A stretch of DNA of 64,000 nucleotides, taken from NCBI GenBank assembly GCA_033065855.1, contig JAVXUO010002247.1:1-64000 (forward strand). Reading direction: 5' to 3'. The notes beneath the pieces were generated by a model, which was not told the DNA's origin, did not search any database, and worked only from the letters and a program-made list of their open reading frames with translations. This document shows, in pieces, positions 1-12,099 of the stretch; the stretch's first letter is position 1; every line of letters starts with the position of its first letter. Origin of the DNA: Escallonia rubra (Eukaryota; Streptophyta; Magnoliopsida; Escalloniales; Escalloniaceae). A program made the translations under genes and the position numbers.

Positions 1-2130
1 AATCTGTGTTTGCATATTGAAAAAAGGTAAGGTCGAGCTGGATTTGGGGCCACCAATCGATTGGCCCACCCACGGCCAATGTTGGAGCAGTCCCTCCACC
101 AGGCACCCACACACGCCGCCGCACAACCACCATTCCTGTCGCATGCCGTGGGCCACCAATTGGCCATCCAAAACCATACTGAATCCTAAACCCCAATTGA
201 TCATCAACATCCGATCCATCCTCTCTGCCTCTAACTCCATCAGCGTGGCCGCATAACCAAACCCAATCTTCAAAACCCCAATAGATCATCAAACCCAATC
301 ACATACACCGGCCACCCACGACTCCCAATCACCATCGCCGGCGACCATGACTCCCAAGCCCCGTCACCAGACACCCAACCGCCACCAATCGCAATCACAA
401 CCACAACTACAGGGAAGGGGAAATGCAGAGAATGGGAAGGCGAAAGGAGTGAAGAACAGGTAGAAGAAGGGAAAACCCCATCTTTCTCTTTCTCTTTGCT
501 CTTAGTAATCTTTTAAACCTGTGTGAATATATCAGCCATTTCCAACCACCGATTATCGCGCCGCCGCAACAGCCCTGACTCAATCCTCCCTCAAATCCAT
601 CTTCCTTAGCTGCAACCCTAATCCTCCCTCAACACCCGCATCGTGAGGCACAGCCACGACGCCCCACCACGAGCTTCTGCCTCGACAAGCCACCGCGACC
701 CTAATCGCACCACCGTCATACCTCAACACCATGGGCAACCCACCATTAGCGTCAACTCCGACCAAACACCAAAACCACAGCCATATATACCCACCCGCAC
801 CACCACGGCCGGTCAAGCCATACAAACCACCACCATAAACAAACGACGGGGTGGGGTTTGTAGCATCGGGGAAAGAGGATGGTAAGTGCGGCAATGAGGT
901 GAAGGGATGGTGGGTGCAGCGACGGGGAAGGGGGAGGGTGAGGGTGGCAACATGTAAGGGGGAAGGTGAAGAGAATCCCCAATTTGAAAGCCCAAATTTG
1001 AAAATGAGAAATTTAAAATTTTAAGCCCTAATTTTTTAAACTAATTTGAGGTTAGAAGAATGGTATTAAAATTAAATAGGGTAAGGAAATAAGGGCATTT
1101 TGATCACTTCACGCTATTCATAACGGATCTGTCAACCGTGCTCATTTTCTTAAACTGTGGAGCGGTTTAGTGCTTAAGTTTGAAGTGGAGGGGGACAAAA
1201 CGCACAACGTGTAAAGTAGAGGGGGTCATTCCCTACTTTTCCCTATAAAGAGATTAAAAAAAATATCCCTTAACCTTAGTTAGCTGAATAACCAAGGTAT
1301 AAAATAACCTCAACCATACCTCAACCGTAGCCCTACTCTTCAGATTCAGCCGCCCCGTTGTCCAAATCCAATTTTCTTCTTCACTCTTCAGCGACAACAA
1401 ACCCACACACACTACAAGCATTTCAGCTCTCCCCCAACCCCTATCTCCATATGTATATACATATATATCCATTTCGTTCGTAATGGTCATTATATAGTCA
1501 GAGAGCTCACCCCCCTTTAGACGAGAAAGCCCTTTTTTCCATCCAATTTGGGAAGATTGCAAGGGTTACTGCTGAGCCGGCAACCACGTCAAGTTGCCGA
1601 GACGCCTCCGGCAAGCGCCTTGGCAAATCCACGCCGCCGGCAGTCCCCCTCGCCCCACCATCCAGCAGACTTACCCCACCACGCCGGTAAGCCCTTGGCG
1701 AGGGAGGGAGGAAAACTGGATGGGAAGAAGATAGATTTGGCCATTGCAAGCCCATCGTGGTGGTGATGGCGCTGCCTTTCTGGTGGTCACGGTGGCGCGC
1801 ATCTCGAAGGAGGAGGTCGGTGTCACGACGCAACTCGGTGATGCTTGCTATCTCGGACGGCGCGAGGTACGGAGGTAGGTCGCGGCGGTGATGGTGGCGA
1901 CCGGTATGGCGACAGGCAGATCGAGAGTGAGACCGCGATCTTGCAGCGTCGGTGCCTCACCGGAGGGCCTGCTACTGTGCTGATCGGGGGTTGTGGGCAT
2001 GACGGGGTGGGCGGGTGACAGGGAAGGGGGAGGCAGACGGCGTGGGGGCGGGGGGGTGTGGGGAGAGGAAGAATAAACATTAAATTAGGTGGGTAATTTA
2101 TTTTAAAGTCAGGGGCAATCAAGTCTTTTT
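1..2130. other. No supported gene; C-rich low-complexity sequence
   Basis: I see no gene here. The stretch holds CCACC-rich and GGTGG-rich low-complexity blocks separated by AT-rich DNA. Short open frames on both strands have skewed composition and no recognisable motif. Around 1080-1250 there is AT-rich sequence of the kind often found near the ends of non-autonomous plant transposons, but no matching partner end was found. Confidence 0.5.
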
Positions 2131-2260
2131 GTCAAAACCGTTAAATATTTTTGTATTCCGTTTGTCAATGGACATAAGTGTTACATTTTGAAACTTTGTG
2201 TCCTTGCGTGTAATTACCCTCAAACCTCAGGGATATAGATGTAATTAGCCCTATATATAT
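2125..2260 (-). mobile_element. Possible MULE-like terminal segment
   Basis: Read on the minus strand, the segment starts GGGCTAATTACATC and continues with 'CCCTGAGGTTTG'-type sequence, a style common in ends of plant Mutator-like non-autonomous elements. No inverted partner or target duplication was found, so this is a weak call. It directly abuts the truncated left side of the CACTA element and may explain why that end is missing. Confidence 0.25.
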
Positions 2261-2305
2261 TTTAAGTATTTTAATTTATTTTCTTTTTTGTTAAATTAGC
2301 GACGG

Positions 2306-2430
2306 AATAAATGTTTTAGCGACGGAATATTCCGTCTCTAACTAAGCTTTTTAGCGACAGAATATTCCGTCGCTAATTAACTGATAGTAGGAACACTTTT
2401 AGCGACAGAATTAATCCGTCGCCAAAAGTC
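2306..2430. repeat. CACTA subterminal repeats, left side
   Basis: Several copies of AGCGACGGAAT and its complement ATTCCGTCGCT occur here in both orientations. They match the repeats at 8147-8455, marking this as the left subterminal region of the same CACTA element. In En/Spm such repeats are binding sites for the element's regulatory protein; that role is inferred here. Confidence 0.75.
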
Positions 2431-2509
2431 AAAAATTTTTTTCTATTACCCAGACCTGTAATAAAAATTTCATTTCTCAACAACAACACGCAATAATCAA
2501 TACACAAAG

Positions 2510-2510
<1 letters not shown>

Positions 2511-2553
<43 letters not shown>
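2511..2553. repeat. (TA)n microsatellite
   Basis: About 20 uninterrupted TA dinucleotides lie between the left CACTA subterminal repeats and the 3' end of the TNP1-like pseudogene. Confidence 0.95.
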
Positions 2554-2555
<2 letters not shown>

Positions 2556-2691
2556 ATCATAAAAAATGTTTATTATAAAAAAGACTCATTATGTACAAGC
2601 CGGGAACCGGATACAGCCGGTTAGGGGAGGGGAGAAGAGTACAAGCCAGGTGGGGGGGGGGAAGCTGGGAACGAGGACGAGAAGGGGCTCA

Positions 2692-4323
2692 TCAGGGGTT
2701 GCCGAGTCCCGGATCTGGATCCTGCTGATCCGGGGCCGGCTCTGCATGTCTAGCAGCGGTACCCTGCTGATCCTGCTCCCTGATCATCCTCATCACCATC
2801 ATAGCAATACGCTGGATCTCCTTGTCGTCCAACGGACGCCGAGGAGCCGGTGTCTGTGGAGGGGCAGCGGGGGGTGAGGACGCTCCTTTCACGGCACGGG
2901 CAGTCGTGCGAGGCAGGCTGCATATGCGGCCTTTCGGCCGATTGACGACCTCCGGCGTATCCAGCCATCGCTTCAACCCCCCAGTACTCGCACCCGTACT
3001 AGTGGACTCTGATGGCTGTCCGGACTGCTGCTCGGACCCCCTAAGCTATTCATACGAGGCCTGCAAAAACAGTGATTTAACGATATGTTAGGGCATTAAT
3101 TAACGCAACAGACATTGAGGATAGAAAGACAAAAAATTAACAACTTAAACAAATTGACTCACATCGATCCGCCGGGCAATATCTGAAATATAGTTGCCCG
3201 CCCGGTGCGCCTCGTCCTTGTCCTTCTTCCGCACGTGCGTCTGACTATACGTCAGAGCTATGACCTCATCCTCCTCCAGATCCGGGTGCTTGACCGCGTT
3301 CATGTGTCGAACGATGTCGTGTGGCACCGACCCCCCCGTGTGCGTCGGATCTCTGTTCTGTCTGTTCTCGGCACCGCTCTTACTCTTGGCGTCCCAGCCT
3401 GGATCCGTAGCCCACTGATCTATCATCTCCCCCCATACACCATGAGATATCCAATGTGGGGGATATCTTGTCATCTCCGTCATCGGGGCACCCTCGGGCA
3501 GCATCTTCTTCACCCGGTCCCGTGTGTCGTGGAGCCATCGACGGTAATTCTTGCCGATGTAAGCAAAGAAGGCTTACTGCTCCAGTGCCTGCTGCTCAGG
3601 CGAGTCAAACGTGAACCCCTCATGTAAGGCATTCAATAACACAAATTAACTACAGAAAACAAACTCTAATAAAACAAATACTATCGCTGAAAAAAATACT
3701 TCACCGTACCAGCCACTCCTCCCATAGAGACTCCCTCGCAGCGGCATTCCAGTCCTTCCAGTACAGGCGTGGCTCAAAGAATCGGCCCTTCACAAGAACG
3801 CCGATCTTCGTCCTCGCCTGATTCTTCAGGATCCTGTCAAAGAAGTAAATAAATTAATTAATACAGTTCAAATATAAATTAACACCCTAAAATTTTAAAT
3901 ATAAGGCATGATGTGATATTTTTTTTACTTACAGGCCCTCCTGGGTGAGCGTAACTCTCTGTTTACGCTGGGGGTCGATGCGTACCCAGCGTGTCGGACC
4001 ATGGCCTCGTCGAGATCCTACAAAACACAGACATTAATACAGTTCAAATATACTTTAAATATAACGCTAGCGAAAATTGACTAAACACCGTTATCAACTA
4101 TACTTGAGGTAGAACCCATAGAAGAAGGAGAATCAATGCGCGTGTGGGAGGAATTTGCGTCGGGCTGGGGCGACGGTTGGGGCTGGGGCCCCGTCTGCTG
4201 TACGCGAGCACTCTGTGCCTCGTCATCAATGAGCAATGACGAGGTGGGACCCACCGGGGAGGAAGCAACTCGACGTTCAGCCCAGCCACGAATAGCCCAT
4301 ATTCTATCCATATCTGACTTCAT
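2692..4323 (-). pseudogene. CACTA TNP1-like (Transposase_24 type) gene, degraded
   Basis: Minus-strand exons can be followed at about 4323-4081, 4019-3934, 3833-3706, 3625-3163 and 3062-2692. The core exon reads 'AYIGKNYRRWLHDTRD' followed by SGAENRQNRDPTHTGGS, the hallmark of plant En/Spm TNP1-type proteins. The last exon ends in a Pro/Ala-rich stretch and a short charged segment (DDKEIQRIAMMVMRMIREQD). The core exon has an in-frame TAA just before the AFFAYIGKN motif, and the 4081-4323 piece is Gln/Pro/Ser-rich. In complete elements this protein is thought to bind subterminal repeats. It lies downstream of TNP2 on the same strand, the usual gene order. Exon borders are my reading from AG/GT signals. 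Confidence 0.75.
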
Positions 4324-4484
4324 ATAGATAAATTACAAAGACATTAACACGCTAAAAATAATAATTTCGCATAAATCATCATCGCCACTATATATATATA
4401 TGAACGGAGGTGCAAAAACACATCAATATGAACCAAGTTCTAAAATGTTACTACATTTTTCCCGTGATGTTACAACATTACAAG

Positions 4485-5811
4485 TCAATCATTTTCAGTT
4501 TGAGAATCATCTTCATCTTCATCACTTTCATCGTCGTCCTCTTCTTCGTGGGACTTGTCGTCCTCCTCATTTTCTAATTCATCCTCTTCATCAGTAGACT
4601 CGGTCACATCATCTCCAACACTTTCCACGTCTTCCGCGTCATCATCTACGACTTTTTCTCCTTCATAAAGTGTTGTTGGAAGAGGAAGATCGTCCTCCTC
4701 ATTGTTGACCTTAACAAGGAACAAGACAGGTGGTTGGTTGGCTTGAAAGGAGTCTAGCTCACTATCATATGTCACGGGAAATTTCTTGGACTTAATAATT
4801 GTATACCAATGAGATTTGGGATTGGCGACGTCCTTCGCGTAAAAGACTTATACAGCTTGACTAGCAAACACAAAGGGCTCGTCTGATGCAAGTCTTGACA
4901 TTGACATCTAAAATCCTTTGAGAGCTAACATGGATTCCTCTACTGCATGTTACATCGAACCACGTACACTTGAACATTACCAGGCAGTTTTGGGAACCCA
5001 GATATGTTAGCTCAACAATCTCATTTAGCTCTCCGTAAAAGTCCATGCAATTCTCGGCATAACAGTCGCTGTTGACCAAGACTCCACTGTTTTGGGTTTG
5101 TTTTGTTCGGTCATCATCTTTTACGTTAAACCTAAACCCGTTGATGATATAGCCTCCGTAACAGGATGTTTGTTTGTTAGGGCCTTCAGCTAGTAATTTC
5201 AAGCATGAGGCCACTGGTCTATCCATTGACTGAACCTATTGTAGATGACGGTAAAAATTAAGGATAAATCAGTATACTAATTGGCCACAGAACTGTATAT
5301 AACACATAATATAATTTTGTTAAACAATCTTACACGCCTTTTGAACCACTGTACAAATTGTGATTTTCGATGAGATTCAAGTCCAGCGGGATCAGTGATT
5401 AAAGATTCCGCATCGAACTCACTGCAAACCAATATAGTTGACTCGCTTAACACACACTTTCAATTATGTACAGCAATGTAAGTGAATTAAGACTTTAACT
5501 TACTCAACGAATGCCGAAACTTCATCGCAATTTAGAAGGGCATATATTGTTGCAGCACTGTACTCTTCACTCGTTAGCCATCGAGTATACGTTCGACCGA
5601 ACGGACTACCTGACTGCTTGAATATTGACAATTGCCCTTCCAAATTTGTGCTTGATCCGGGGTCATTTTGGCCTAGTTGATTTAACCTTTTACCAACATC
5701 AGGCCCAAAATATTGACTACAAAAGTTTACAAGTTCTTCCATTACGTAAGCCTCTGCAATTGAGCCCTCAACCCGAGCCTTATTGCGAACTTTTTTCTTT
5801 AAATGGAACAT
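4485..5811 (-). pseudogene. CACTA TNP2 transposase, 5'-truncated and broken
   Basis: Only the C-terminal half of a TNP2 transposase remains. Exon 5811-5503 has the DUF4218-like 'KVRNKARVEGSIAEAYV' with 'FCSQYF'. A short exon near 5423-5334 carries 'HRKSQFVQWFKRR'. The segment 5235-4861 has the DUF4216-like 'GYIINGFRF' and 'TQNSGVLV', then 'FKCTWFDV'. The remainder continues as DEPFVFASQA and ends in a long Asp/Glu-rich tail (4485-4700). A one-base shift near 4890 and an in-frame TAA after 'FASQAV' break the frame. The N-terminal Transposase_21-type catalytic region is absent to the right of 5811, so this is a fossil. It shares strand and order with the TNP1-like remnant downstream. Confidence 0.8.
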
Positions 5812-7935
5812 GAACCTAGAAGTTTAGCGAATCGAGTTAGGTGGAATATCAATGATAACAGGTGTCGCATTAAGTGTAAACGAACAACTAGGGAAAGTAG
5901 GGGGTTCTATTGATTCAATTTAGGGTTCGGTTGATTTCGTTATTGTAGGGAAAGTAGTCATGCGCTTCAAGCACTCAAGAACTAGTTAGAGAAAAGTCAA
6001 GAGTAGTCTTCTAGTTAAGGCAAGAGAGGTAGCGGAAGAGTTGCAAAGGCTAGGAGAACTGCACCCCAAGCGAGTTGCTTGAAGCTGCTCCATAGGAGCT
6101 ACCCTGAGAGGAACTACATCAACACTAACATTCTTGGGTACTTCAAGGGCAGATACACATCGAGTAAACCATAGACCATGCAGAGAAGAGCAGGGACCAT
6201 GGCCCCAAATACTTAGAAATTTAAGCAAGATCTTCACTTCAACATCAACAGGTTTTATCTGCCCTGCATATTCCCAAGGTAGTTGATGTGCAGAAAGAGT
6301 GGATGGGTATCCGTTATGAGCTAAATAAACAATACAAATGTAGCAGTTCGATTTGAAGAATAGAACAACTAGCGGGGAGAAGCAAGGTCTCACTGCCAGA
6401 GTACAACGGATGGGACCTATTCGCTCAACCCGAAGGACACTTAGTAACTGAGTGCATGAATCTGCGTGTGCATTTTATCGACCCGCTTTTTGGCCTAACC
6501 TAAGTTAAATTCAATAGAAGGTAATGACGTAGATGAGCTTTCTTTCATTAAGCGGTCATTGCATAAACTCTGGCAGTCCCTCATAACATCATAAAGATCT
6601 GATGAGGAGTTGCTAAAAATGCTAAACCCGTCACCCCCCCACCCCACCCTTCCCCCCGCGCCAGGGGGCCTGGGTTTACCTCATCCACAAAATAAAATTA
6701 ACCCCAAGGCAGCCCTTTATATTTCAGATAGTCCCATCATTGACTTTTATATGGCAGAAACAAAATCTACGCAATTTCTGCTCAAATTACGAAACCTGCC
6801 TCCAACTTTCAGCTTCATATACCCACACCAAACACCTTACTACACTTTTAAGTTCCCATATTCCAGAGATAACCCTAATAGATAACTATCATGGCACTTT
6901 TTGTGGACCTTCCTGGATCCACTAAGGTAAGAAACTAAGAATAGATTACTACCATGGCTACATTGCTCGGGCTTAACGGCCTTAGAGTCAACTCTGTCTG
7001 GGATGGTTTGGGAGTTTTGAGTTGGTGGTTGGGAGAAAAAGTTAATTACATTGAACTGGACTAAGACTCTTCCATGTTTGTTCCTTTTCAAGTTGAAAAC
7101 TCTCGTTCTAAAACCAGCTTGATCAACGTCATTACATGTCCCATTAAAAGAAATAACTGACTCTCTTTTTATTTCCTATAGCAAGGTCATGTAATTGGTG
7201 CAAAAGTATTTTCCCCCTTTTCGTACCCTATTTCTTATTTCTCAAGAAGTTAAAAGTTTCGAAGGCCATTAAAAATGAAAATCAAGGTAATGCAATTCAG
7301 AAAATAGAGCTGCATTTATCATTAATGAGTATCTAATAGTATAGTAGGCACTGAGTGAATGTACACAATGAGATGGCTCGATAACCACAGGCAAGGTATT
7401 TAAATTTTTACAATTTCTAACAGTTCCCAACAATGCTGGAAATTTTCAGATATTTTCTCAACCCTTCATATATTATGAATGTCCAGAATTTCACTGTGAA
7501 AAGCTATAAGATGAAAGGAACCAACGTAAAAAACTACTACTCAAGCACTTGCCACCTGAAAATAGTTCAAGGCATTAAGACCTAGTGAGAGTGATGACAC
7601 CCTTCAATCACTTAAAGAAAAATGCCTTCAGGACAATCGCACAAGTAAAGACATAAAAGAGTTGTATATACCTTCGATTACAATTTCTAAGAACTGTACA
7701 ACTCTATGTTATCTCAAAGTGAAATTATGCATCAGTCAATAGCGTGCTGAAATCATGCACAAAATGTGAAACAAAGAAATAGCAAAGTCATAGCAAATCA
7801 AAAAAATGACTGCCTAGGGAGGTCACGGCCGAAATCATACACGAAAGTCACAAATTCACAGCAAATCATACACGAATATGAAAACCGACTGGCTAGAAGT
7901 AAACAAAGTCACAGCAAATAAAAACAATCCCTGAT
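5812..7935. other. No recognisable gene inside CACTA element
   Basis: This stretch should have held the start of TNP2 but shows only AT-rich sequence with scattered short frames. I recognise no motif. It may be an internal replacement or later insertions. Confidence 0.5.
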
Positions 7936-7945
7936 GGGAGTTGCC

Positions 7946-8030
7946 GTTGTCGAGGGAGGTCCTCACCGGTGTCAAGGGAAGTCACCGCCGGTGTCGAGGG
8001 AGGTCGCCGCCGGTGTCGAGGCTTTCGATG
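7946..8030 (+). repeat. 22-bp GC-rich minisatellite, about four units
   Basis: Units of the form GTGTCGAGGGAGGTCGCCGC plus CG repeat about four times with a few substitutions. The block lies just inside the right subterminal repeats of the CACTA element, where the 5' untranslated region of TNP2 would begin. Confidence 0.8.
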
Positions 8031-8146
8031 GTGCCGAAGGTCGGGCAGGATATGAGAACGGCGGTGGCACAATTGCCGAAGCCTTTTTTGGATTTTCCAA
8101 GAGAGAAACGGTGAGAGAGAAAACCAGATCTGAGAGTTAAATAGGC

Positions 8147-8471
8147 TTTTAGCGACGGAATATATCCGTCGCTAAAAGTCCGTCGGTGAAGGTCTATTTT
8201 TACCGACGGATTTATTCCGTCGTTTAAAATATTTCCATAGACCCTTGGAAAAAAAAGGCCCATCAAAATGTTTTAGTGACGGAAGTACCGTCGCTAAAAG
8301 TCCACCGGCAAAAGTCGTCGCCACAAATTATTATCGACGGTTAATTCCGTCAGTAATAATATTTTACGACGGAGTTTTACTGACGGAGGTTTCCGTCGGT
8401 AAAACTCCTTTTGGCGACAGAATGTATGATGTTGCTAAGAATCGGTCGTAAAGAACGTCTTTTCTTGTAGT
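8147..8471. repeat. CACTA right end: subterminal repeats and terminus
   Basis: At least eight AGCGACGGA / TCCGTCGCT or GACGGAATT-like motifs in alternating orientation precede the terminus CTTTTCTTGTAG. This is the typical design of a plant CACTA end. The final base pair differs from the usual ...TAGTG, so the terminus itself has decayed. Confidence 0.8.
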
Positions 8472-10415
8472 CATAGCCACGGTCTTATAAGAGCAATCTC
8501 ATACTATTCCCGTATGATGTGGGATATTACAACACATGTCATCCATTGGGAGAATATAGTCTTCTTGGTCCTTGGCACATGGCTAGAGCCAGTATCATTG
8601 AAATTTGATAAAAATAGTACTTGGTTAGGTCTCTATTTCCACATTTCAATAACATTATACAATTTCAAGCGTTTACAAGGATCATGCTTGTCTTTTTCAG
8701 CCAATCGAGCGATTAAGTGTTGGATAATGGGTGTTTAGAGCATATGGGCTTAGTTGTTTTTAACTATGCAACGAGTTGACGGTCTAGTGGCCCTAAGTCC
8801 TTAATTTGTTGTAGTCTTTGGCTAGGAAAAAGGTATCCAACACAAGTGAACATTTTACGCCTTTGGACGTTTGACACAGAAATCTATCCTTCAATTATTT
8901 TTAGATGTGGCCAGATTTGGAAGAGGTTGACTCTTGCTCGAAACTAGCGACTTATAAGGAGATACCATCCTGCCTGTTTTGTGATAGCACAAAAAGTGTA
9001 GAAAATCCTAAATGCCCTAAACATCTTGGCTTTAAGCTTCACGATGGCGTGGAAATCGAAGAGACTGATAAAATCTCCACGCATAAGAAGAAAGCTGCAT
9101 AAAGATGAGCTATAAAAACACATATAGGAACCCTAAACCTGTTGTGTAACATATCCACATAAGCTGTTATTTGGTCTATTGTGTTTAGTTGGCCACATTG
9201 GATTCCTCAGGCAGTCTAGACACAATACACCTTAAAACTTCACAACATTTTCTAAGGGTTTGGAGAGGGTAAGGCTTTAGGTCTTGTGGCTCGTCCAGAC
9301 TGCCATCCACCACATCAGCAAGGACATGATAAGGACAAGTAAAGTGTATTAAAGACTCCTTAACTTCTAAGGCTGAAGGGCCAAGAGAGTTCCTCTAAAC
9401 AATATCCCCACAAGATAAGTCAGTTGACTCTGAAAACAACTATAGTAGTTATATAGAACATGATTAAAGATAATAGCTAGAAAAAGCGAAATAAGAACGA
9501 TCGAAGAACTTTTACTTGAAAATACTTTCTAAGGTGGATGTGAATTCTCAGAAAACTCTTGGGAATCTCCAATGGTGGGTACTTTGAAATTCTCATATGT
9601 TCTTAGTGTATTTTTACAAATAAAGTTTCTAGTAATCCTCGATAATTATGATCTTGTGACCCTTAATCTTAATGGTCAAGATCAAGTGACTACCGAGCTT
9701 CCAGTAAGATGAGTAACATGACAGAAATTGGGCACATTTCTCTATGAATCACATTTTATGAGATAAAAGCGATTTCAGTACTATTGGGCTTATGTTCGTC
9801 CAGCCAAGAAGGTAAGCTCCTTGTAAGCTCAAAGTGTCTCCTCATCCTATAAACTAGATTTGGGATTGAACTCGTTGATTGGCCAACCTAGCAGACGAGC
9901 TCCCTTTAGGGCTGAACCCACTACCCGGTTAACCAAGTAGACGAGCTCCCTTTTTGGGTAATTCTGTGTTCCACCAACCAAGCAAAAGAAACTTAAGGGT
10001 ATTCACAAAAATTCCATATGTTTTTAGATGTTGTTCAAGTCAAATTGACAGACAACTTCCCTCCGTGGACTTTAATGCCGATACATTTAGAAAAACAGAT
10101 ACAAGCTTTCCTAGTTGGGCACTAAAACTGATTATCCTTAAAGAAGTAAGGACTGAATCCAAACATGAAAGTGAGGGGCAAATGATATGGGTGAACTTGA
10201 ACAGCGAATCTGGATGCAAAAGGGGGGAGGAGGGAAGGAGAAGGGGGATAATCCTTTAAAAATGACTTATTCAGCCTTAATTAAGATTCCAGTGGATTCT
10301 AGAATATGCTACCTAATCAGGGAAATATGCTAGCCAATTTTGGTGGATAATCAAGTGGGATTGAGGTAGAGGGGGGGGGGGGTGGTGGGGGTGGGGGATA
10401 ATCCATAGTGGATTC
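8472..10415. other. No recognisable gene
   Basis: AT-rich sequence with short frames only. A stretch at 8480-8540 resembles the TGTGGGATATTACAACACA-type repeat seen again at 23.4-24.1 kb, suggesting a dispersed LTR-like repeat. A poly-G tract occurs near 10371-10382. Confidence 0.45.
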
Positions 10416-10419
10416 TAGA

Positions 10420-12090
10420 CCCAAGGGTTTGGGCTTGTAGCCATATAAGGCTTAAAAGGAGTCATATTAATGTGACAAGTGATTTGAAGTTTTGTACCAT
10501 AGTTCAGCTAGTGTAAGCCACCTAGCCCAATTCTTTGGTGTCTTAATGATCACACACCTCAAATAGTTTCTAGAAACGTGTTAACCATTTCAGTTTGGCC
10601 GTTTGTTTCGGGTGATGAGTTGTGCGAAGGGTGAGCTTGGTGCCCGATAGCTTGAAGAGTTACTCCGGACTTTACTGAAGAGATTTTGTCCATGTCACTA
10701 ATGGCGTGGGAACCCAATATGTAAGAGAGAAATTATCACAAAAATTGCCAAACTCTCAATCCAAAATTAAAAATCCCAACAAACTTCAATTAGAAACCTA
10801 TACAACAACCACCCATGAGTAGCAATTGCAATCTAAAATAAAAAAACCAAAATCTCAATTAGAAATCAAGGATATCACTTTCAGTCCCAATTCCCAATTG
10901 TCAAATTCTAAATTGAAACAAAAAAGAAAGGGTTTAAGTTCAAGGAAATAGAAATTGTAAGAATAAATATTGGAAGTCTAGATCTTACATTGCTTTCAAA
11001 GTGGAGGATTATGATTTGTGACTTTGTGTGGAGGCAGTAGAGCAATTTCAATAATCAATGGAATGGTCGCTTCATATTTGGAGAAAAAAGTTAGGGTTTT
11101 TCATGATTTCAGGCTAAAGGAAAGATACTGAGATTTTGGGAAATGAAAGATAAGGAGAGCATCACTGATAACTGTATCAGAGCAATACACCACGACGAAT
11201 CGACGATGAAGGAGGAATTTGCAAATCGAACAGTACACCACGATTCCAAGCATCCTACCGAGATTGGATTTACCGTCTACACAACTACGCCGTTGCCGGA
11301 GGTGGACCGACTGGTGAGGGGGTGAGGCTAATGAAGGGTCCGAGGAGATGGTATGCTTTGTCCGTTATGTTGCTTTCATGGTTAGGAAACAAAGTGGCTT
11401 TGAGAATAATACTAAATAAGGAGGAACTTTTGTGTTGACTTAATGTATGTACCTTTTTTTATTATTATTTGTATAAGTTTAGTATTTTAAATGACAAGAA
11501 GATATATATATTTTAACTATTTTAAATTTTTTTAGATAGTTTAACTTGCAAAATGATTAAAAATTTATCTTCTTTAAGGATTTTAAAAAATTTCAGGTGG
11601 GCACTTTTCTCATGGGGCATAAAATATAACATATAAAATGAAAAAATTATGGAGAAGCAAGTGTGAAGTGGCCCACGGGCGCCCCCCACTCCCTCTGCGA
11701 CTACTTGTCACTCATTATAGACTTGCATGTCATCGTGTTTCAACATTTGGTCAAAGGATACCAAACGTCTTGTAGAATGAAAGGGCGTGCTAAAGCCAGG
11801 AAATGAGCATACTTGCTAAATCTATCAAATACCACTAGTATAAAATCCTCGCCCTTGGATCTTGAGAGGCCCTCAATGAAATCCATAGAGAGGTTGGTAT
11901 GTAGTTGATCTGGTTAGGGAAGGGCTGTAATGGGCCTGGATGAGAAACATTCTCTGCCTTATTCCCTTGACATGTATCACACTTGGCCCACATAGGAAGG
12001 TCTGTCTTGTCTGAGTAGTGCCGGTAAAAGAGCTGTGAAACCATGGAGTAAGTTGTATTATCAATCGAAAAATTGCAGGCGACCCTCAAC
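10420..12090 (-). pseudogene. Ty3/gypsy integrase remnant, split
   Basis: Read on the minus strand, 12090-11730 encodes an integrase zinc-finger tail and core start: 'KCDTCQGNKAENV', then SMDFIEGL followed by 'DRFSKYAHFLAL', the classic Ty3/gypsy integrase signature with the first catalytic Asp. The continuation is found at 10745-10420: 'SDMDKI' (second catalytic Asp region), then 'ETNGQTEMVN', the HPQTDGQTE-type motif, and 'MTPFKPYM'. The two parts are separated by about 1 kb of unrelated sequence (10750-11725), and several stops and shifts break the frame. Polymerase, protease and LTRs were not located, so it is a fragment. Confidence 0.75.
10750..11725. other. Unidentified insertion within the gypsy integrase remnant
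   Basis: This roughly 1-kb segment separates two collinear parts of the same integrase reading. It is AT-rich, has a short open frame at 11143-11325 without known motifs, and no clear terminal repeats. Being inside a retroelement fragment suggests it is a later insertion. Confidence 0.4.
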
Positions 12091-12099
12091 TGTGACTAT

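Larger units (their letters stand above)
2265..8471 (-). mobile_element. Degraded CACTA (En/Spm) transposon, left end lost
   Basis: The right end carries a dense block of short 'AGCGACGG'-type subterminal repeats and finishes CTTTTCTTGTAG at about 8471, the complement of the plant CACTA terminus CTACAAGAAAAG. Matching subterminal repeats occur at 2306-2430, but the CACTA terminus there is gone. Both CACTA gene types lie inside on the minus strand: a TNP2 remnant (4485-5811) and a TNP1-like remnant (2692-4323). The catalytic N-terminal part of TNP2 is missing, so the element cannot be autonomous. The extent of the left side is uncertain. Confidence 0.75.
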